Shown: in pieces, positions 9,163 through 18,197 of the stretch
How the letters are laid out: the number at the start of each line of letters is the position of its first letter
Position numbering within the stretch: the stretch's first letter is position 1
Source: Pseudomonas gozinkensis
Lineage (GTDB): Bacteria; Pseudomonadota; Gammaproteobacteria; Pseudomonadales; Pseudomonadaceae
DNA length: 64,000 bases
Direction: 5' to 3'
Assembly (NCBI RefSeq): GCF_014863585.1
Contig: NZ_CP062253.1
Location: 1,824,501 to 1,888,500 of the forward strand
Notes under the pieces: generated by a model
Told to the model about the DNA's origin: nothing
What the model saw: only the letters and a program-made list of their open reading frames with translations
Database searches by the model: none
Program-made: the position numbers and the translations under genes

Positions 9163-9798
9163 TTGACCAGCCCTGTCCTGCAAACCGTCGGCCTCGCCTG
9201 TGAGCGCGATCTCAGACTGCTCTTCGACAATCTCGAATTGAGACTGGCCAGTGGCGATATGGTGCAGATCAGCGGTCCCAACGGCAGCGGCAAGACCAGC
9301 CTGCTGCGTTTGCTGGCCGGCCTGATGCAGCCGACCGACGGTCAGGTGCTGCTCAACGGCAAACCGCTGGGCGAGCAGCGCAGCGAACTGGCGCGCAACC
9401 TGCTGTGGATCGGCCATGCCGCCGGGATCAAGGATTTGCTCACGCCGGAAGAAAACCTCGCCTGGCTCTGCGCCCTGCATCAACCCGCCGAACGCGACGC
9501 GATCTGGCAGGCGCTGGCGGCGGTTGGATTGCGCGGTTTCGAGGATGTTCCTTGCCACAGTCTGTCCGCCGGCCAGCAGCGCCGCGTGGCGCTGGCGCGG
9601 TTGTATCTGGACAGCCCGCCGTTGTGGATTCTCGACGAACCGTTCACCGCGCTGGACAAGCAGGGCGTGGCACAGCTTGAAGAACACCTGGCCCGTCACT
9701 GCGAGAATGGCGGCCTGGTGGTGCTCACCACGCACCACACGCTGAGCCGTATGCCGGCCGGTTATCGCGACATCGATCTGGGGAATTGGGCGGTATGA
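9163..9798 (+). CDS. ccmA: Heme exporter ATP-binding subunit CcmA
   Basis: CcmA is the ATPase of the CcmABCD complex that releases holo-CcmE for cytochrome c maturation. The 211-residue ABC protein shows Walker [10 protein letters not shown] (about residues 38-46), signature [14 protein letters not shown] (about 131) and Walker B LWILDEP (about 151) with the H-loop TTHHT. The best start is TTG at 9163 ([10 protein letters not shown]), with AAGG 12 bases upstream; a GTG at 9155 is in another frame. It is the first gene of the nine-gene ccm operon; its stop overlaps the ccmB start. Confidence 0.95.
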   Translation: MTSPVLQTVGLACERDLRLLFDNLELRLASGDMVQISGPNGSGKTSLLRLLAGLMQPTDGQVLLNGKPLGEQRSELARNLLWIGHAAGIKDLLTPEENLAWLCALHQPAERDAIWQALAAVGLRGFEDVPCHSLSAGQQRRVALARLYLDSPPLWILDEPFTALDKQGVAQLEEHLARHCENGGLVVLTTHHTLSRMPAGYRDIDLGNWAV

Positions 9799-10463
9799 GT
9801 GTGTTCGGCCTGCTGGTTGCCCGTGAATCCCGACTGCTGTTCCGCCGCCCGGCGGAGCTGGCCAATCCGCTGATTTTCTTCGCCATCGTCATCGCGCTGT
9901 TCCCGCTGGCCGTCGGACCGGAAACTCAAGTATTGCAAAACTTGTCCCCGGGGTTAGTCTGGGTGGCGGCTCTGTTGTCGGTCCTGCTCTCGCTGGACGG
10001 GCTTTTCCGCAGTGATTTCGAAGACGGATCCCTTGAACAGTGGGTCCTTTCGCCGCACCCCCTGCCACTTCTGGTATTGGCCAAGGTGCTGGCACACTGG
10101 CTTTTTTCCGGGCTGGCACTGGTTTTGCTCTCGCCGTTACTGGCGTTGATGCTCGGGTTGCCGGCTGCGTGTCTGCCGGTATTGCTGCTTTCGTTGCTGC
10201 TGGGAACACCGGTGCTGAGCTTGCTCGGCGCGGTGGGCGCGGCGCTGACGGTCGGTCTGAAACGCGGTGGCCTGTTGCTGGCGCTGCTGATTCTGCCGTT
10301 GTACATCCCGGTGTTGATCCTGGGCAGTGGCGCCTTGCAGGCGGCGTTGCAGGGCATGCCGGCGATTGGTTATCTGTTGTGGCTTGGTAGCCTGACCGCC
10401 CTGGCAATAACCCTGACACCCTTTGCAATAGCTGCTGGCCTGAAGATCAGTGTCGGCGAATAA
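9795..10463 (+). CDS. ccmB: Heme exporter permease subunit CcmB
   Basis: CcmB is the membrane subunit of CcmABCD in the inner membrane. The 222-residue protein is strongly hydrophobic with about six membrane segments (for example [47 protein letters not shown]) and the conserved FEDGSLEQW loop between segments 2 and 3. ATG at 9795 overlaps the ccmA stop by four bases (ATGA). A gap of 78 bases separates it from ccmC. Confidence 0.95.
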   Translation: MSVFGLLVARESRLLFRRPAELANPLIFFAIVIALFPLAVGPETQVLQNLSPGLVWVAALLSVLLSLDGLFRSDFEDGSLEQWVLSPHPLPLLVLAKVLAHWLFSGLALVLLSPLLALMLGLPAACLPVLLLSLLLGTPVLSLLGAVGAALTVGLKRGGLLLALLILPLYIPVLILGSGALQAALQGMPAIGYLLWLGSLTALAITLTPFAIAAGLKISVGE

Positions 10464-10541
10464 TGAGGTCTGGTTAAAATTTAACCAGCAAAGACCCTGA
10501 GACTGCTCACACCGATGAGCGGCACCCGTGATGGAAACAGT

Positions 10542-11297
10542 ATGAACTGGACCTGGTTTCACAAGCTCGGCTCGCCCAAGTGGTTCTACGGCATCAGCAG
10601 CAAGTTTCTGCCGTGGTTGAGCATCGCAGCGTTGTTGCTGATCTCCGTTGGCGTCATCTGGGGCCTGGCCTTCGCGCCGCCGGACTATCAGCAAGGCAAC
10701 AGCTTTCGCATCATCTATATCCACGTACCCGCCGCGATGCTCGCTCAGTCGATCTACGTGATGCTGGCGGTGTGCGGTGTGGTCGGGCTGGTGTGGAAGA
10801 TGAAACTGGCCGACGTCGCCCTGCAATGTGCCGCACCGATCGGCGCGTGGATGACCGCCGTGGCGCTGGTCACCGGGGCGATCTGGGGCAAGCCGACCTG
10901 GGGTTCGTGGTGGGTCTGGGACGCGCGGCTGACGTCGATGCTGATTCTGCTGTTCCTGTACTTCGGCGTGATCGCCCTGGGCAACGCCATCAGCAACCGC
11001 GACAGCGCCGCCAAGGCCTGCGCGGTGCTGGCCATCGTCGGCGTGATCAACATTCCGATCATCAAATACTCGGTGGAGTGGTGGAACACCCTGCACCAGG
11101 GCGCGACCTTCACCCTCACCGAAAAACCGGCGATGCCCGTCGAGATGTGGCTGCCGTTGCTGCTGACGGTGCTGGGTTTCTACTGTTTCTTCGGCGCCGT
11201 GCTGTTGCTGCGCATGCGCCTTGAAGTGCTCAAGCGCGAAGCCCGCGCCAGTTGGGTCAAAGAAGAAGTGCAAAACAGCCTGGAGGCCGCTCGATGA
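10542..11297 (+). CDS. ccmC: Heme handling protein CcmC
   Basis: CcmC binds heme and delivers it to CcmE in the periplasm. The 251-residue protein has six membrane segments and the tryptophan-rich heme-handling loop [13 protein letters not shown] (about residues 122-134), flanked by conserved histidines in [11 protein letters not shown] and [14 protein letters not shown] at 10542 ([14 protein letters not shown]) is the expected family start; an in-frame ATG at 10515 would add nine residues. Its stop overlaps the ccmD start by four bases. Confidence 0.95.
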   Translation: MNWTWFHKLGSPKWFYGISSKFLPWLSIAALLLISVGVIWGLAFAPPDYQQGNSFRIIYIHVPAAMLAQSIYVMLAVCGVVGLVWKMKLADVALQCAAPIGAWMTAVALVTGAIWGKPTWGSWWVWDARLTSMLILLFLYFGVIALGNAISNRDSAAKACAVLAIVGVINIPIIKYSVEWWNTLHQGATFTLTEKPAMPVEMWLPLLLTVLGFYCFFGAVLLLRMRLEVLKREARASWVKEEVQNSLEAAR

Positions 11298-11470
11298 GTT
11301 TCGCGTCATTCGGCGACTTCCTCGCCATGGGCCATCACGGCCTGTATGTCTGGTCGGCCTACGGCATCTGTCTGGCGGTACTGATCCTCAACGTGGCGGC
11401 GCCGATTGCGGCCCGCAAGCGTTATCTGCAACAAGAGGCGCGTCGTCTGCGCCGGGAGAACGGCAAGTGA
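11294..11470 (+). CDS. ccmD: Heme exporter small subunit CcmD
   Basis: CcmD is a small single-span protein that stabilises CcmABC and promotes release of holo-CcmE. The 58-residue product starts [16 protein letters not shown], has one membrane helix ([20 protein letters not shown]) and a basic cytoplasmic tail ([16 protein letters not shown]). It overlaps ccmC by four bases at its start and ccmE by four bases at its stop. Confidence 0.92.
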   Translation: MSFASFGDFLAMGHHGLYVWSAYGICLAVLILNVAAPIAARKRYLQQEARRLRRENGK

Positions 11471-11922
11471 ATCCGCTGCGTAAAAAGCGTCTGATCATCA
11501 TCCTGGCAATTCTGGTCGGGGTCGGCGCTGCCGTCGGCCTGGCCCTGAGCGCCCTGCAGCAGAACATCAACCTGTTTTACACCCCGACCCAGATCGCCAA
11601 CGGCGAGGCGCCGCAGGACACCCGCATCCGCGCCGGCGGCATGGTCGAGAAGGGCTCGCTGCAACGCTCCACGGATTCGCTGGACGTCAAATTCGTGGTC
11701 ACCGACTTCAACAAGTCCGTGACCATCACCTATCGCGGGATCCTGCCGGACCTGTTCCGTGAAGGGCAGGGCATCGTCGCGCTCGGCAAGCTCAACGCCG
11801 ATGGCGTGGTGGTCGCCGATGAAGTGCTGGCCAAGCACGACGAAAAATACATGCCGCCGGAAGTGACCAAAGCCCTGAAGGACAGCGGCCAATCCGCGCC
11901 AACCCCTGCGAAGGAGGGTTGA
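11467..11922 (+). CDS. ccmE: Periplasmic heme chaperone CcmE
   Basis: CcmE receives heme covalently from CcmC and hands it to CcmF/H. The 151-residue protein has an N-terminal membrane anchor ([19 protein letters not shown]) and an OB-fold domain. The heme-binding His124 and conserved Tyr128 are in LAKHDEKY, so it is the standard HXXXY type. The start is GTG at 11467 inside a GTGA overlap with ccmD; the sequence MNPLRKKRL agrees with family starts. Confidence 0.95.
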   Translation: MNPLRKKRLIIILAILVGVGAAVGLALSALQQNINLFYTPTQIANGEAPQDTRIRAGGMVEKGSLQRSTDSLDVKFVVTDFNKSVTITYRGILPDLFREGQGIVALGKLNADGVVVADEVLAKHDEKYMPPEVTKALKDSGQSAPTPAKEG

Positions 11923-11925
11923 TCG

Positions 11926-13914
11926 ATGACATCCAGCATTTTCATTCCTGAGTTGGGCCATCTGGCCATGATCCTGGCGCTGTGTTTTGCGCTGGTGCAG
12001 GCCGTGGTGCCGTTGCTCGGTGCCTGGCGCGGCGACCGTCTGTGGATGGGCCTCGCCCAGCCGGCGGCGTGGGGGCAGTTTGCATTTTTGCTGTTCGCCT
12101 TCGGTTGCCTGACCTACGCCTTCATGACCGACGATTTCTCCGTGGCCTACGTCGCGATGAACTCCAACAGCGCGCTGCCGTGGTACTACAAGTTCAGCGC
12201 GGTGTGGGGCGCCCACGAAGGGTCGCTGCTGCTATGGGCGTTGATCCTCGGCGGCTGGACCTTTGCGGTGTCGGTGTTCTCCCGGCAACTGCCGCAAGTC
12301 ATGCTCGCTCGCGTACTGGCTGTGATGGGCATGATCAGCACCGGTTTCCTGCTGTTCCTGATCCTCACCTCGAACCCGTTTTCGCGGATCCTGCCGCAGA
12401 TCCCGGCCGACGGTCGTGACCTCAATCCGCTGCTGCAAGACATCGGCCTGATCGTGCATCCGCCGATGCTGTACATGGGTTATGTCGGTTTCTCGGTGGC
12501 CTTCGCCTTCGCCATCGCCGCATTGCTCGGCGGTCGTCTCGATGCGGCGTGGGCACGCTGGTCGCGTCCGTGGACGATTGTTGCCTGGGCCTTCCTCGGC
12601 ATCGGCATCACCCTCGGTTCGTGGTGGGCCTACTACGAACTCGGCTGGGGCGGCTGGTGGTTCTGGGACCCGGTGGAAAACGCCTCGTTCATGCCATGGC
12701 TGGTGGGCACGGCGCTGATTCACTCGCTGGCGGTCACGGAAAAACGTGGCGTGTTCAAGAGCTGGACGGTGTTGCTGGCGATTGCCGCGTTCTCCCTCAG
12801 CCTGCTCGGTACTTTCCTCGTGCGTTCCGGCGTGTTGACCTCGGTACACGCGTTTGCCTCCGATCCCGAGCGCGGCGTGTTCATCCTGATCTTCCTGCTG
12901 TTTGTGGTGGGTGGTTCGCTGACCCTGTTTGCCCTGCGTGCGCCAGTGGTCAAGAGCCAGGTCGGCTTCAACCTGTGGTCGCGGGAAACCCTGCTGCTGG
13001 GCAACAACCTGGTGCTGGTGGTGGCCGCGTCGATGATCCTGCTCGGCACGCTGTATCCGCTGATTCTCGATGCGATCAGCGGCGCCAAGCTGTCGGTCGG
13101 CCCGCCGTACTTCAACGCGCTGTTCATTCCGTTGATGGCGCTGTTGATGCTGGTAATGGCGGTCGGTGTGATCGTGCGCTGGAAAGACACCCCGGTGAAA
13201 TGGCTGGTGAGCATGCTGACCCCGGTGCTGCTGGGCAGCGTTGCGCTGGCGGTGGTGGCCGGTGTCGCTTACGGTGATTTCAACTGGGCGGTGATCGCGA
13301 CGTTCCTGCTCGCGGCCTGGGTGTTGCTGGCCGGTGTGCGCGACATCTTCGACAAGACCCGCCACAAAGGCCTGATCAAAGGCCTGCCGACCCTGACCCG
13401 CAGTTACTGGGGCATGCAGATCGCGCACCTCGGCATCGCCGTCTGCGCGCTGGGCGTGGTGTTGTCGAGCCAGAACAGTGCCGAGCGCGACCTGCGTCTG
13501 GCACCGGGCGAGTCAATGGACCTGGCCGGTTATCAGTTCGTGTTCGAGGGCGCCAAGCACTTTGAAGGCCCGAACTTCACCTCCGACAAGGGCACCGTCC
13601 GGGTGATCCGCAACGGTCAGGAAGTCAGCGTGCTGCACCCGGAAAAACGCTTGTACACCGTGCAGAACTCGGTGATGACCGAGGCCGGGATCGACGCCGG
13701 TTTCACCCGCGACCTCTACGTCGCACTGGGCGAACCGCTGGGCGATGGCGCCTGGGCGGTGCGGGTGCATGTGAAGCCGTTCGTACGCTGGATCTGGTTC
13801 GGCGGTCTGTTGACCGGTTTCGGTGGGTTGCTGGCGGCGCTGGATCGGCGTTACCGGGTCAAGGTCAAAGCCAAAGTGCGTGAAGCGCTGGGCATGGAAG
13901 GAGCCGCTGCATGA
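11926..13914 (+). CDS. ccmF: Heme lyase subunit CcmF
   Basis: CcmF is the large membrane component of the holocytochrome c synthetase that attaches heme to apocytochrome c. The 662-residue protein has many membrane spans and the tryptophan-rich motif GWGGWWFWDPVENASFMPW near residues 240-258, with conserved periplasmic histidines (GLIVHPPMLYMGY, ALIHSLAVTEKRG). It starts three bases after ccmE and its stop overlaps ccmG by four bases. Confidence 0.97.
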   Translation: MTSSIFIPELGHLAMILALCFALVQAVVPLLGAWRGDRLWMGLAQPAAWGQFAFLLFAFGCLTYAFMTDDFSVAYVAMNSNSALPWYYKFSAVWGAHEGSLLLWALILGGWTFAVSVFSRQLPQVMLARVLAVMGMISTGFLLFLILTSNPFSRILPQIPADGRDLNPLLQDIGLIVHPPMLYMGYVGFSVAFAFAIAALLGGRLDAAWARWSRPWTIVAWAFLGIGITLGSWWAYYELGWGGWWFWDPVENASFMPWLVGTALIHSLAVTEKRGVFKSWTVLLAIAAFSLSLLGTFLVRSGVLTSVHAFASDPERGVFILIFLLFVVGGSLTLFALRAPVVKSQVGFNLWSRETLLLGNNLVLVVAASMILLGTLYPLILDAISGAKLSVGPPYFNALFIPLMALLMLVMAVGVIVRWKDTPVKWLVSMLTPVLLGSVALAVVAGVAYGDFNWAVIATFLLAAWVLLAGVRDIFDKTRHKGLIKGLPTLTRSYWGMQIAHLGIAVCALGVVLSSQNSAERDLRLAPGESMDLAGYQFVFEGAKHFEGPNFTSDKGTVRVIRNGQEVSVLHPEKRLYTVQNSVMTEAGIDAGFTRDLYVALGEPLGDGAWAVRVHVKPFVRWIWFGGLLTGFGGLLAALDRRYRVKVKAKVREALGMEGAAA

Positions 13915-14447
13915 GACGTTGGTTGATGCTGGTGCCATTGGCGATTTTCCTGCTGGTGGCCGTATTCCTTTATCGCGGTCTGTACCTGGATCCGGCGGAG
14001 TTGCCGTCGGCGATGATCAACAAGCCGTTCCCGGAGTTTTCCCTGCCGGCGGTGCAGGGCGACAGGACCCTGACCCGCGCTGACATTCTCGGCAAACCGG
14101 CACTGGTCAACGTCTGGGGTACCTGGTGCATTTCCTGTCGGGTCGAGCACCCGGTGCTGAACAAACTCGCCGAGCGCGGCGTGGTGATCTACGGCATCAA
14201 CTACAAGGACACCAACGCCGATGCGCTGAAGTGGCTGGCCGAGTTCCACAACCCGTATCAACTCGACATCCGCGACGACGAAGGCTCCCTGGGCCTGAAC
14301 CTCGGGGTGTACGGCGCGCCGGAAACCTTCTTCATCGACGCCAAGGGCATCATCCGCGACAAGTACGTCGGGGTGATCGACGAGCAGGTCTGGCGGGAAA
14401 AACTGGCGGCCAAGTATCAGGCGCTGGTCGATGAGGCCAAGCCATGA
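13911..14447 (+). CDS. ccmG: Thiol:disulfide interchange protein CcmG (DsbE)
   Basis: CcmG is a membrane-anchored thioredoxin-like reductase that keeps apocytochrome c (and CcmH) cysteines reduced. The 178-residue protein has an N-terminal anchor (WLMLVPLAIFLLVAVFLY) and a thioredoxin fold with active site C73-I-S-C76 in WGTWCISCRVEHP and the cis-proline region VYGAPETFFID. It overlaps ccmF and ccmH by four bases each. Confidence 0.96.
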   Translation: MRRWLMLVPLAIFLLVAVFLYRGLYLDPAELPSAMINKPFPEFSLPAVQGDRTLTRADILGKPALVNVWGTWCISCRVEHPVLNKLAERGVVIYGINYKDTNADALKWLAEFHNPYQLDIRDDEGSLGLNLGVYGAPETFFIDAKGIIRDKYVGVIDEQVWREKLAAKYQALVDEAKP

Positions 14448-14914
14448 AGCGCTTTTTAGCCGCCATGGTGCTGGGCTTGAGCCTGGCAGGCGTGGCCCAC
14501 GCCGCCATCGACACCTACGAGTTTGCCAAGGAAGGCGATCGCGAGCGTTTCCGCGAGCTGACCAAGGAACTGCGCTGCCCCAAGTGCCAGAACCAGGACA
14601 TTGCCGACTCCAATGCACCGATTGCTGCCGACCTGCGCAAAGAGATTTTCCGCATGCTCGGCGAGGGCAAGGACAATCAGCAGATCATCGACTTCATGGT
14701 CGATCGCTACGGTGATTTCGTCCGCTACAAACCGGCGCTCAATGCCAAGACCGCGCTGCTGTGGTTTGGCCCTGCGGGACTGCTGCTGGGCGGTTTCGTG
14801 GTGATTGCCGTGATCGTCCGCCGCCGTCGCGGGCAACGCGCCGAGACGCCGCAATCGCTGTCCCCTGAAGAGCGTCAGCGCCTCGACCAACTGTTGGATA
14901 AAAACCAAGAATGA
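14444..14914 (+). CDS. ccmH: Cytochrome c maturation thiol-oxidoreductase CcmH
   Basis: CcmH reduces or holds apocytochrome c thiols for heme ligation together with CcmF and CcmI. The 156-residue protein has a signal peptide ([20 protein letters not shown]), the conserved LRCPKCQNQ motif with Cys45 and Cys48, a three-helix domain, and a C-terminal membrane anchor ([22 protein letters not shown]) before a basic tail. It is the short form, with the TPR part encoded separately by ccmI, and it overlaps ccmI by four bases. Confidence 0.96.
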   Translation: MKRFLAAMVLGLSLAGVAHAAIDTYEFAKEGDRERFRELTKELRCPKCQNQDIADSNAPIAADLRKEIFRMLGEGKDNQQIIDFMVDRYGDFVRYKPALNAKTALLWFGPAGLLLGGFVVIAVIVRRRRGQRAETPQSLSPEERQRLDQLLDKNQE

Positions 14915-16113
14915 TTGATTTCTGGCTTGCCGCAGGGCTGTTGCTTCTGGTCGCCCTGAGTTTTCTGCTGATCCCCGTCCTGCGCGAACGTCGCGCCCAG
15001 CGTGAAGAGGATCGAACCGCTCTCAACGTCGCCCTGTATCAGGAACGCGTCGCCGAGCTGCAATCGCAGCAGGCCGAAGGCGTGCTCGATGCTGCGCAAA
15101 TGGACAGTGGCCGTGCCGAAGCGGCGCGGGAGCTGTTGGCCGATACCGAAGGTGTGGCGCCGGCGCGGGTTTCGCGTTTGGGCAAGCCGTTGCCGCTGCT
15201 GGCAGCCGTACTGGTGCCGGTGCTGGGCCTCGGTCTGTACCTGCACTTTGGCGCGAGCGACAAGGTCGAACTGACCCGCGAGTTCGCCCAGGCGCCGCAG
15301 TCGATGGAAGAGATGACTCAGCGTCTGGAGCGTGCAGTCGCGGCGCAACCGGATTCGGCTGAAGGCGTGTATTTCCTCGGTCGCACCTACATGGCCCAGG
15401 ATCGCCCGGCGGACGCGGCGAAGATGTTCGAACGTGCCGTCAATCTCGCCGGTCGCCAGCCGGAACTGCTCGGCCAGTGGGCGCAGGCCCAATACTTTGC
15501 CGACAACAAAAAATGGTCGGACAAGGTTCAGGCCCTGACCGACGAAGCTCTGAAAGCCGATCCGAAGGAAGTCACCAGCCTCGGCCTGTTGGGCATCGCC
15601 GCGTTCGAAGGCGAGCGCTATCAGGAAGCCATCGACTACTGGAACCGTCTGCTGGCGCAACTGCCGCCGCAGGACAAATCCCGCGAGGCCCTGCAGGGCG
15701 GCATCACCCGCGCTACAGAAAAACTGCAGGCCAGCGGCGGCAAGGTTGCCCAGGCGCCAGCGGCGAAAGCGGCGGCGTTGTTGAAAGTGCGTGTGGATCT
15801 GGCCAGCGAGCTCAAAGCCAAGGTGCAACCGGGCGACAGCGTGTTCATTTTTGCCCGCGCCACTTCGGGCCCACCGGCACCGCTGGCCGCCAAGCGCCTG
15901 ACCGTCGCCGATCTGCCGGTGACCGTCGAGCTGGGCGATGCCGACGCGATGATGCCGCAGTTGAAACTGTCGAACTTCCCCGAAGTCCAACTGGTTGCGC
16001 GCATCTCCCGTGCCGGTCAGCCGACCGCCGGTGAGTGGGTCGGTCGCAGCGGGCCTCTGGCCAGCAGCACCACCGCGCCGCAGACACTGACCATCGACAG
16101 CCCGGACAAATAG
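14911..16113 (+). CDS. ccmI: Cytochrome c maturation TPR protein CcmI (CycH)
   Basis: CcmI binds the C-terminus of apocytochrome c and presents it to CcmF/H. The 400-residue protein has two membrane helices ([38 protein letters not shown]), TPR repeats at about residues 130-260 ([40 protein letters not shown]), and a periplasmic C-terminal domain. It is the last gene of the ccm run; 25 bases separate it from a lipoprotein gene. Confidence 0.94.
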   Translation: MIDFWLAAGLLLLVALSFLLIPVLRERRAQREEDRTALNVALYQERVAELQSQQAEGVLDAAQMDSGRAEAARELLADTEGVAPARVSRLGKPLPLLAAVLVPVLGLGLYLHFGASDKVELTREFAQAPQSMEEMTQRLERAVAAQPDSAEGVYFLGRTYMAQDRPADAAKMFERAVNLAGRQPELLGQWAQAQYFADNKKWSDKVQALTDEALKADPKEVTSLGLLGIAAFEGERYQEAIDYWNRLLAQLPPQDKSREALQGGITRATEKLQASGGKVAQAPAAKAAALLKVRVDLASELKAKVQPGDSVFIFARATSGPPAPLAAKRLTVADLPVTVELGDADAMMPQLKLSNFPEVQLVARISRAGQPTAGEWVGRSGPLASSTTAPQTLTIDSPDK

Positions 16114-16138
16114 CCGGACACAACAGGAACGCACCGCC

Positions 16139-16546
16139 ATGAACGCCATCGCCCGAATCACAGTCCTCACACTGGCCCTGGGCTTGAGCGCATGTGCGGT
16201 GCAACGACCGGAGCCGACTACACGGCTGCCGCCGATCCCGCCGTCACAACCCAGCCCGACCCCGTCGACCACCCCGACGCCAAGCAAACCGGGCATCCCG
16301 GCCAAACCCGCCAAACCGGTCCCGCGCACCTCCGCCAGCTTCGCCCCGCCACCGGGCGGCAACAGCCACTGGGACCAGAAACTGGGCGTGTACGTGCTGG
16401 ATGACCAGACCAACACCTTCTACCGACAGCGCACCTACTACCGCTGGAACAACGGCTGGAGCCGCTCGATCAGCCCCAACGGCCCGTGGGAAGAAACCAA
16501 CATCCACGGCGTACCGGCGGGACTGGGCAAGCAGTTCGGGGAGTAA
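16139..16546 (+). CDS. Proline-rich putative lipoprotein of unknown function
   Basis: The 135-residue product has a lipoprotein signal (TLALGLSACA; lipobox Cys at about residue 19), a Pro/Thr/Ser-rich stretch (residues 24-65), and a small Trp/Tyr-rich C-terminal part (YRQRTYYRWNNGWSRS, NGPWEE). It lies 25 bases after ccmI, on the same strand and ahead of a strong terminator, so it probably shares the ccm transcript. No catalytic motif was recognised. Envelope localisation is inferred from the lipobox. Confidence 0.8.
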   Translation: MNAIARITVLTLALGLSACAVQRPEPTTRLPPIPPSQPSPTPSTTPTPSKPGIPAKPAKPVPRTSASFAPPPGGNSHWDQKLGVYVLDDQTNTFYRQRTYYRWNNGWSRSISPNGPWEETNIHGVPAGLGKQFGE

Positions 16547-16549
16547 AGA

Positions 16550-16577
16550 AAAACGGCGATCTCTGGATCGCCGTTTT
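16550..16577 (+). terminator. Rho-independent terminator after the ccm operon
   Basis: A perfect 12-base stem AAAACGGCGATC / GATCGCCGTTTT with a TCTG loop lies three bases after the lipoprotein stop. Being symmetric with A and T runs, it can also stop transcription arriving on the minus strand from the toxin gene. Confidence 0.9.
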
Positions 16578-16598
16578 GCTGTGTAGGGTCATGAGCTT

Positions 16599-17187
16599 TC
16601 AAAGAATCGCGTGATAGCCGCTCAGTGCCTGGGCCGATTTAATCAGGCCTTGTCGTTGCAGTAGATCAAGAAAGGGTTCGACGTCCATGGCAGGCATTTT
16701 CAGCTGCCGACGCTGCTTTTGGGCCGCTGCAACCACTGCTGCCGGATCAAGCCCCAAGAGGTTGTCGACGAACTCGTCCGGATGTTGCGCTTCGATGCCG
16801 AAAGGCTCCAGCGCTTTGCAGGGAAAGTCTTTCTGGTTGAACGTCACTATCACGCTTGCGCCGCAGCGGATGGCCGCTGCCAGAACATGACGATCATCGC
16901 AGTCGGGCAAGGTGAGTCCGGCGATCAGATCTTCATAGTCATGGACACAGGCGTCGGGTATCGCTTGATCCATCAGGCCGGACGTACGATCCAGCTGTTC
17001 CATCGTCAGGTCAGGGCGGTTCTTCAGCAGATTGCGTTTCCATTCGCAGTGAATCTCCTGGGTCCATCGCGCGCGAAATCGTCCTGAGAGGGCAAGCCAC
17101 ATGAGGAAGTCTCTCAAGGGGGCGGGGTACAAGACGCATGCATCGGCTTTTCATTGGCGAGGCAGCGGTAAAAGAGGAATGCCTCAC
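16599..17187 (-). pseudogene. PIN-domain toxin (VapC-like), frameshifted near its start
   Basis: The frame 16599-17132 encodes most of a PIN-domain ribonuclease toxin: YPAPLRDFLMWLALSG, DCDDRHVLAAAIRCGASVIV and FNQKDFP are family-typical. The expected first acidic residue lies just upstream, in ADACVLYPAP, immediately preceded in frame by a TGA. A GTG at 17187 overlaps the antitoxin stop (GTGA) and opens a frame reading MRHSSFTAASPMK that would join this protein exactly if one A of the A4 run (17148-17151) were removed. The span of 589 bases is 3n+1. As written, translation from the GTG ends after 58 codons. A restart at TTG 17132 would lack the first catalytic Asp. The gene is thus probably inactive, or the run length is a sequence error. 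Confidence 0.82.
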
Positions 17188-17651
17188 TCGTATCCTGTCC
17201 TTAACGCCTGAGCTTGCTCTGCGAGAAGCGCCATTGCCTGCTCGCTGGCGGTGGTGCGCCGGGTCTTATAGTCCATCAGATCGGCAAAACGCACACGTCG
17301 GTGCTTGCCTGTTTTGTGGTAGGACAACTCGCCGCTTTCCAGCAGTTTTATGAGGTGTGGACGTGAGACGTTGAGCAGGTCCGCGGCTTCCTGGGTCGTC
17401 AATTCGGCATGCACCGGGACGACCTGAACCGCGTTGCCGGCTGCCTGCTCAGCCAGAATGTCGATCAGCAAGCGCAGGGCCGAGGTGGGCAGTTCGACGC
17501 GATGAGCCTCGTTCTGTTCGTCGAAAATCTGGATGTGCTGAGTCTCGAAATGGGTCGCGAGGTAAGCCGCCAGGGCACGCTGCCCTTCAATGGCGGCTTT
17601 TACTTCGCGTTCTACGGGGAGGCTGATGGAGGGATGAATAACGGTCGACAT
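17184..17651 (-). CDS. Excisionase-type helix-turn-helix antitoxin for the PIN toxin
   Basis: The 155-residue protein has an N-terminal helical part and a MerR/excisionase-like DNA-binding domain (about residues 85-130): LTTQEAADLLNVSRPHLIKLLESGELSYHKTG, then RRVRFADLMDYK. Such two-domain proteins are paired with PIN toxins as antitoxin and autorepressor. ATG at 17651 (MSTVIHPSISLPVE) is preferred; the open frame reaches further upstream with unlike sequence. The stop overlaps a GTG that is the likely original toxin start, which is the usual coupled arrangement. The frame is intact, unlike the toxin. Confidence 0.83.
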   Translation of the reverse strand: MSTVIHPSISLPVEREVKAAIEGQRALAAYLATHFETQHIQIFDEQNEAHRVELPTSALRLLIDILAEQAAGNAVQVVPVHAELTTQEAADLLNVSRPHLIKLLESGELSYHKTGKHRRVRFADLMDYKTRRTTASEQAMALLAEQAQALRTGYE

Positions 17652-17701
17652 GGCGAGTCCGGCGTTGGAAATGAGGAATGCCGGAACGTTATTCGAAATA
17701 A

Positions 17702-17712
17702 GCGAAAATCGC
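17702..17712. promoter_or_regulatory. Possible operator of the toxin-antitoxin pair
   Basis: An 11-base inverted repeat GCGAAAATCGC sits about 50 bases upstream of the antitoxin start in an AT-rich stretch (17690-17745). Toxin-antitoxin loci usually autoregulate from such sites. This assignment rests on position and symmetry alone. Confidence 0.3.
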
Positions 17713-17735
17713 AATAAACGAAACGAGTTTGGGTT

Positions 17736-17834
17736 TTATGGTTTTTTCGTCAACAACCCCTGCACATATTCAACAAACGCCCGCGCCTTGACACTGGCCA
17801 GCCTACCCGTCGGAAACACCGCCGACAGGTAGTC
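17736..17834 (-). pseudogene. C-terminal remnant of a LysR-family regulator
   Basis: Reading the minus strand from 17834 to the TAA at 17736-17738 gives 32 residues starting DYLSAVFPTGRLASVK and ending QGLLTKKP. This resembles the end of LysR-type regulators, where a conserved proline-glycine-arginine turn is followed by a final helix. No helix-turn-helix or effector-domain sequence is found upstream; a TGA closes the frame at 17865-17867. It is too short to be functional and looks like debris left by a deletion. Confidence 0.5.
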
Positions 17835-17923
17835 AAAACATCCTGCAAAACAACCAACGTTGTGTCACAGGCTTGCGCAGGCTACTAAAGGTATCTCTAG
17901 AGTTACTTTAATGGTCGAGGCTA

Positions 17924-18151
17924 TTGCCGACCTCGGCGGCGACCCATCGCAACAACCCGGAGTTTACCGACATGGGTTGGGGCATGCTCGAGCTGGACAT
18001 CTCGCCGTACATGGGCAAGACCGAAAAGGTCAATGTGACGTTGCCCGGCTATGTCATCCAGCGGATCGACCGCTACGTGCGGGAGCACAACGTCAAAAGC
18101 CGCTCCTCGTTCCTGGCGGATGCCGCCATGGAAAAACTGGTCCGGCATTGA
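17924..18151 (+). pseudogene. HicB-type antitoxin remnant (C-terminal half)
   Basis: This frame gives 75 residues: LPTSAATHRNNPEFTDMGWG, then MLELDISPYMGKTEKVNVTLPG and a ribbon-helix-helix-like end with RIDRYVREHNVKSRSSFLAD and AAMEKLVRH. This matches the C-terminal half of HicB antitoxins, where the N-terminal partial RNase-H fold is followed by a short DNA-binding domain. About 60 N-terminal residues are missing; an in-frame TAA lies at 17909-17911 and only a TTG is available as start. No hicA gene is next to it. It could still yield a short DNA-binding peptide, but a decayed gene is more likely. Confidence 0.65.
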
Positions 18152-18158
18152 GCCTCGA

Positions 18159-18187
18159 GCACTGTCGGATCAGCGATCCGGCAGTGC
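18159..18187. terminator. Bidirectional terminator-like hairpin
   Basis: A near-perfect inverted repeat GCACTGTCGGATC / GATCCGGCAGTGC with a short loop lies between the HicB remnant and the convergent MFS gene. Its U run is weak, so termination is probable rather than certain. Confidence 0.6.
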
Positions 18188-18197
18188 TCTTCAGATT

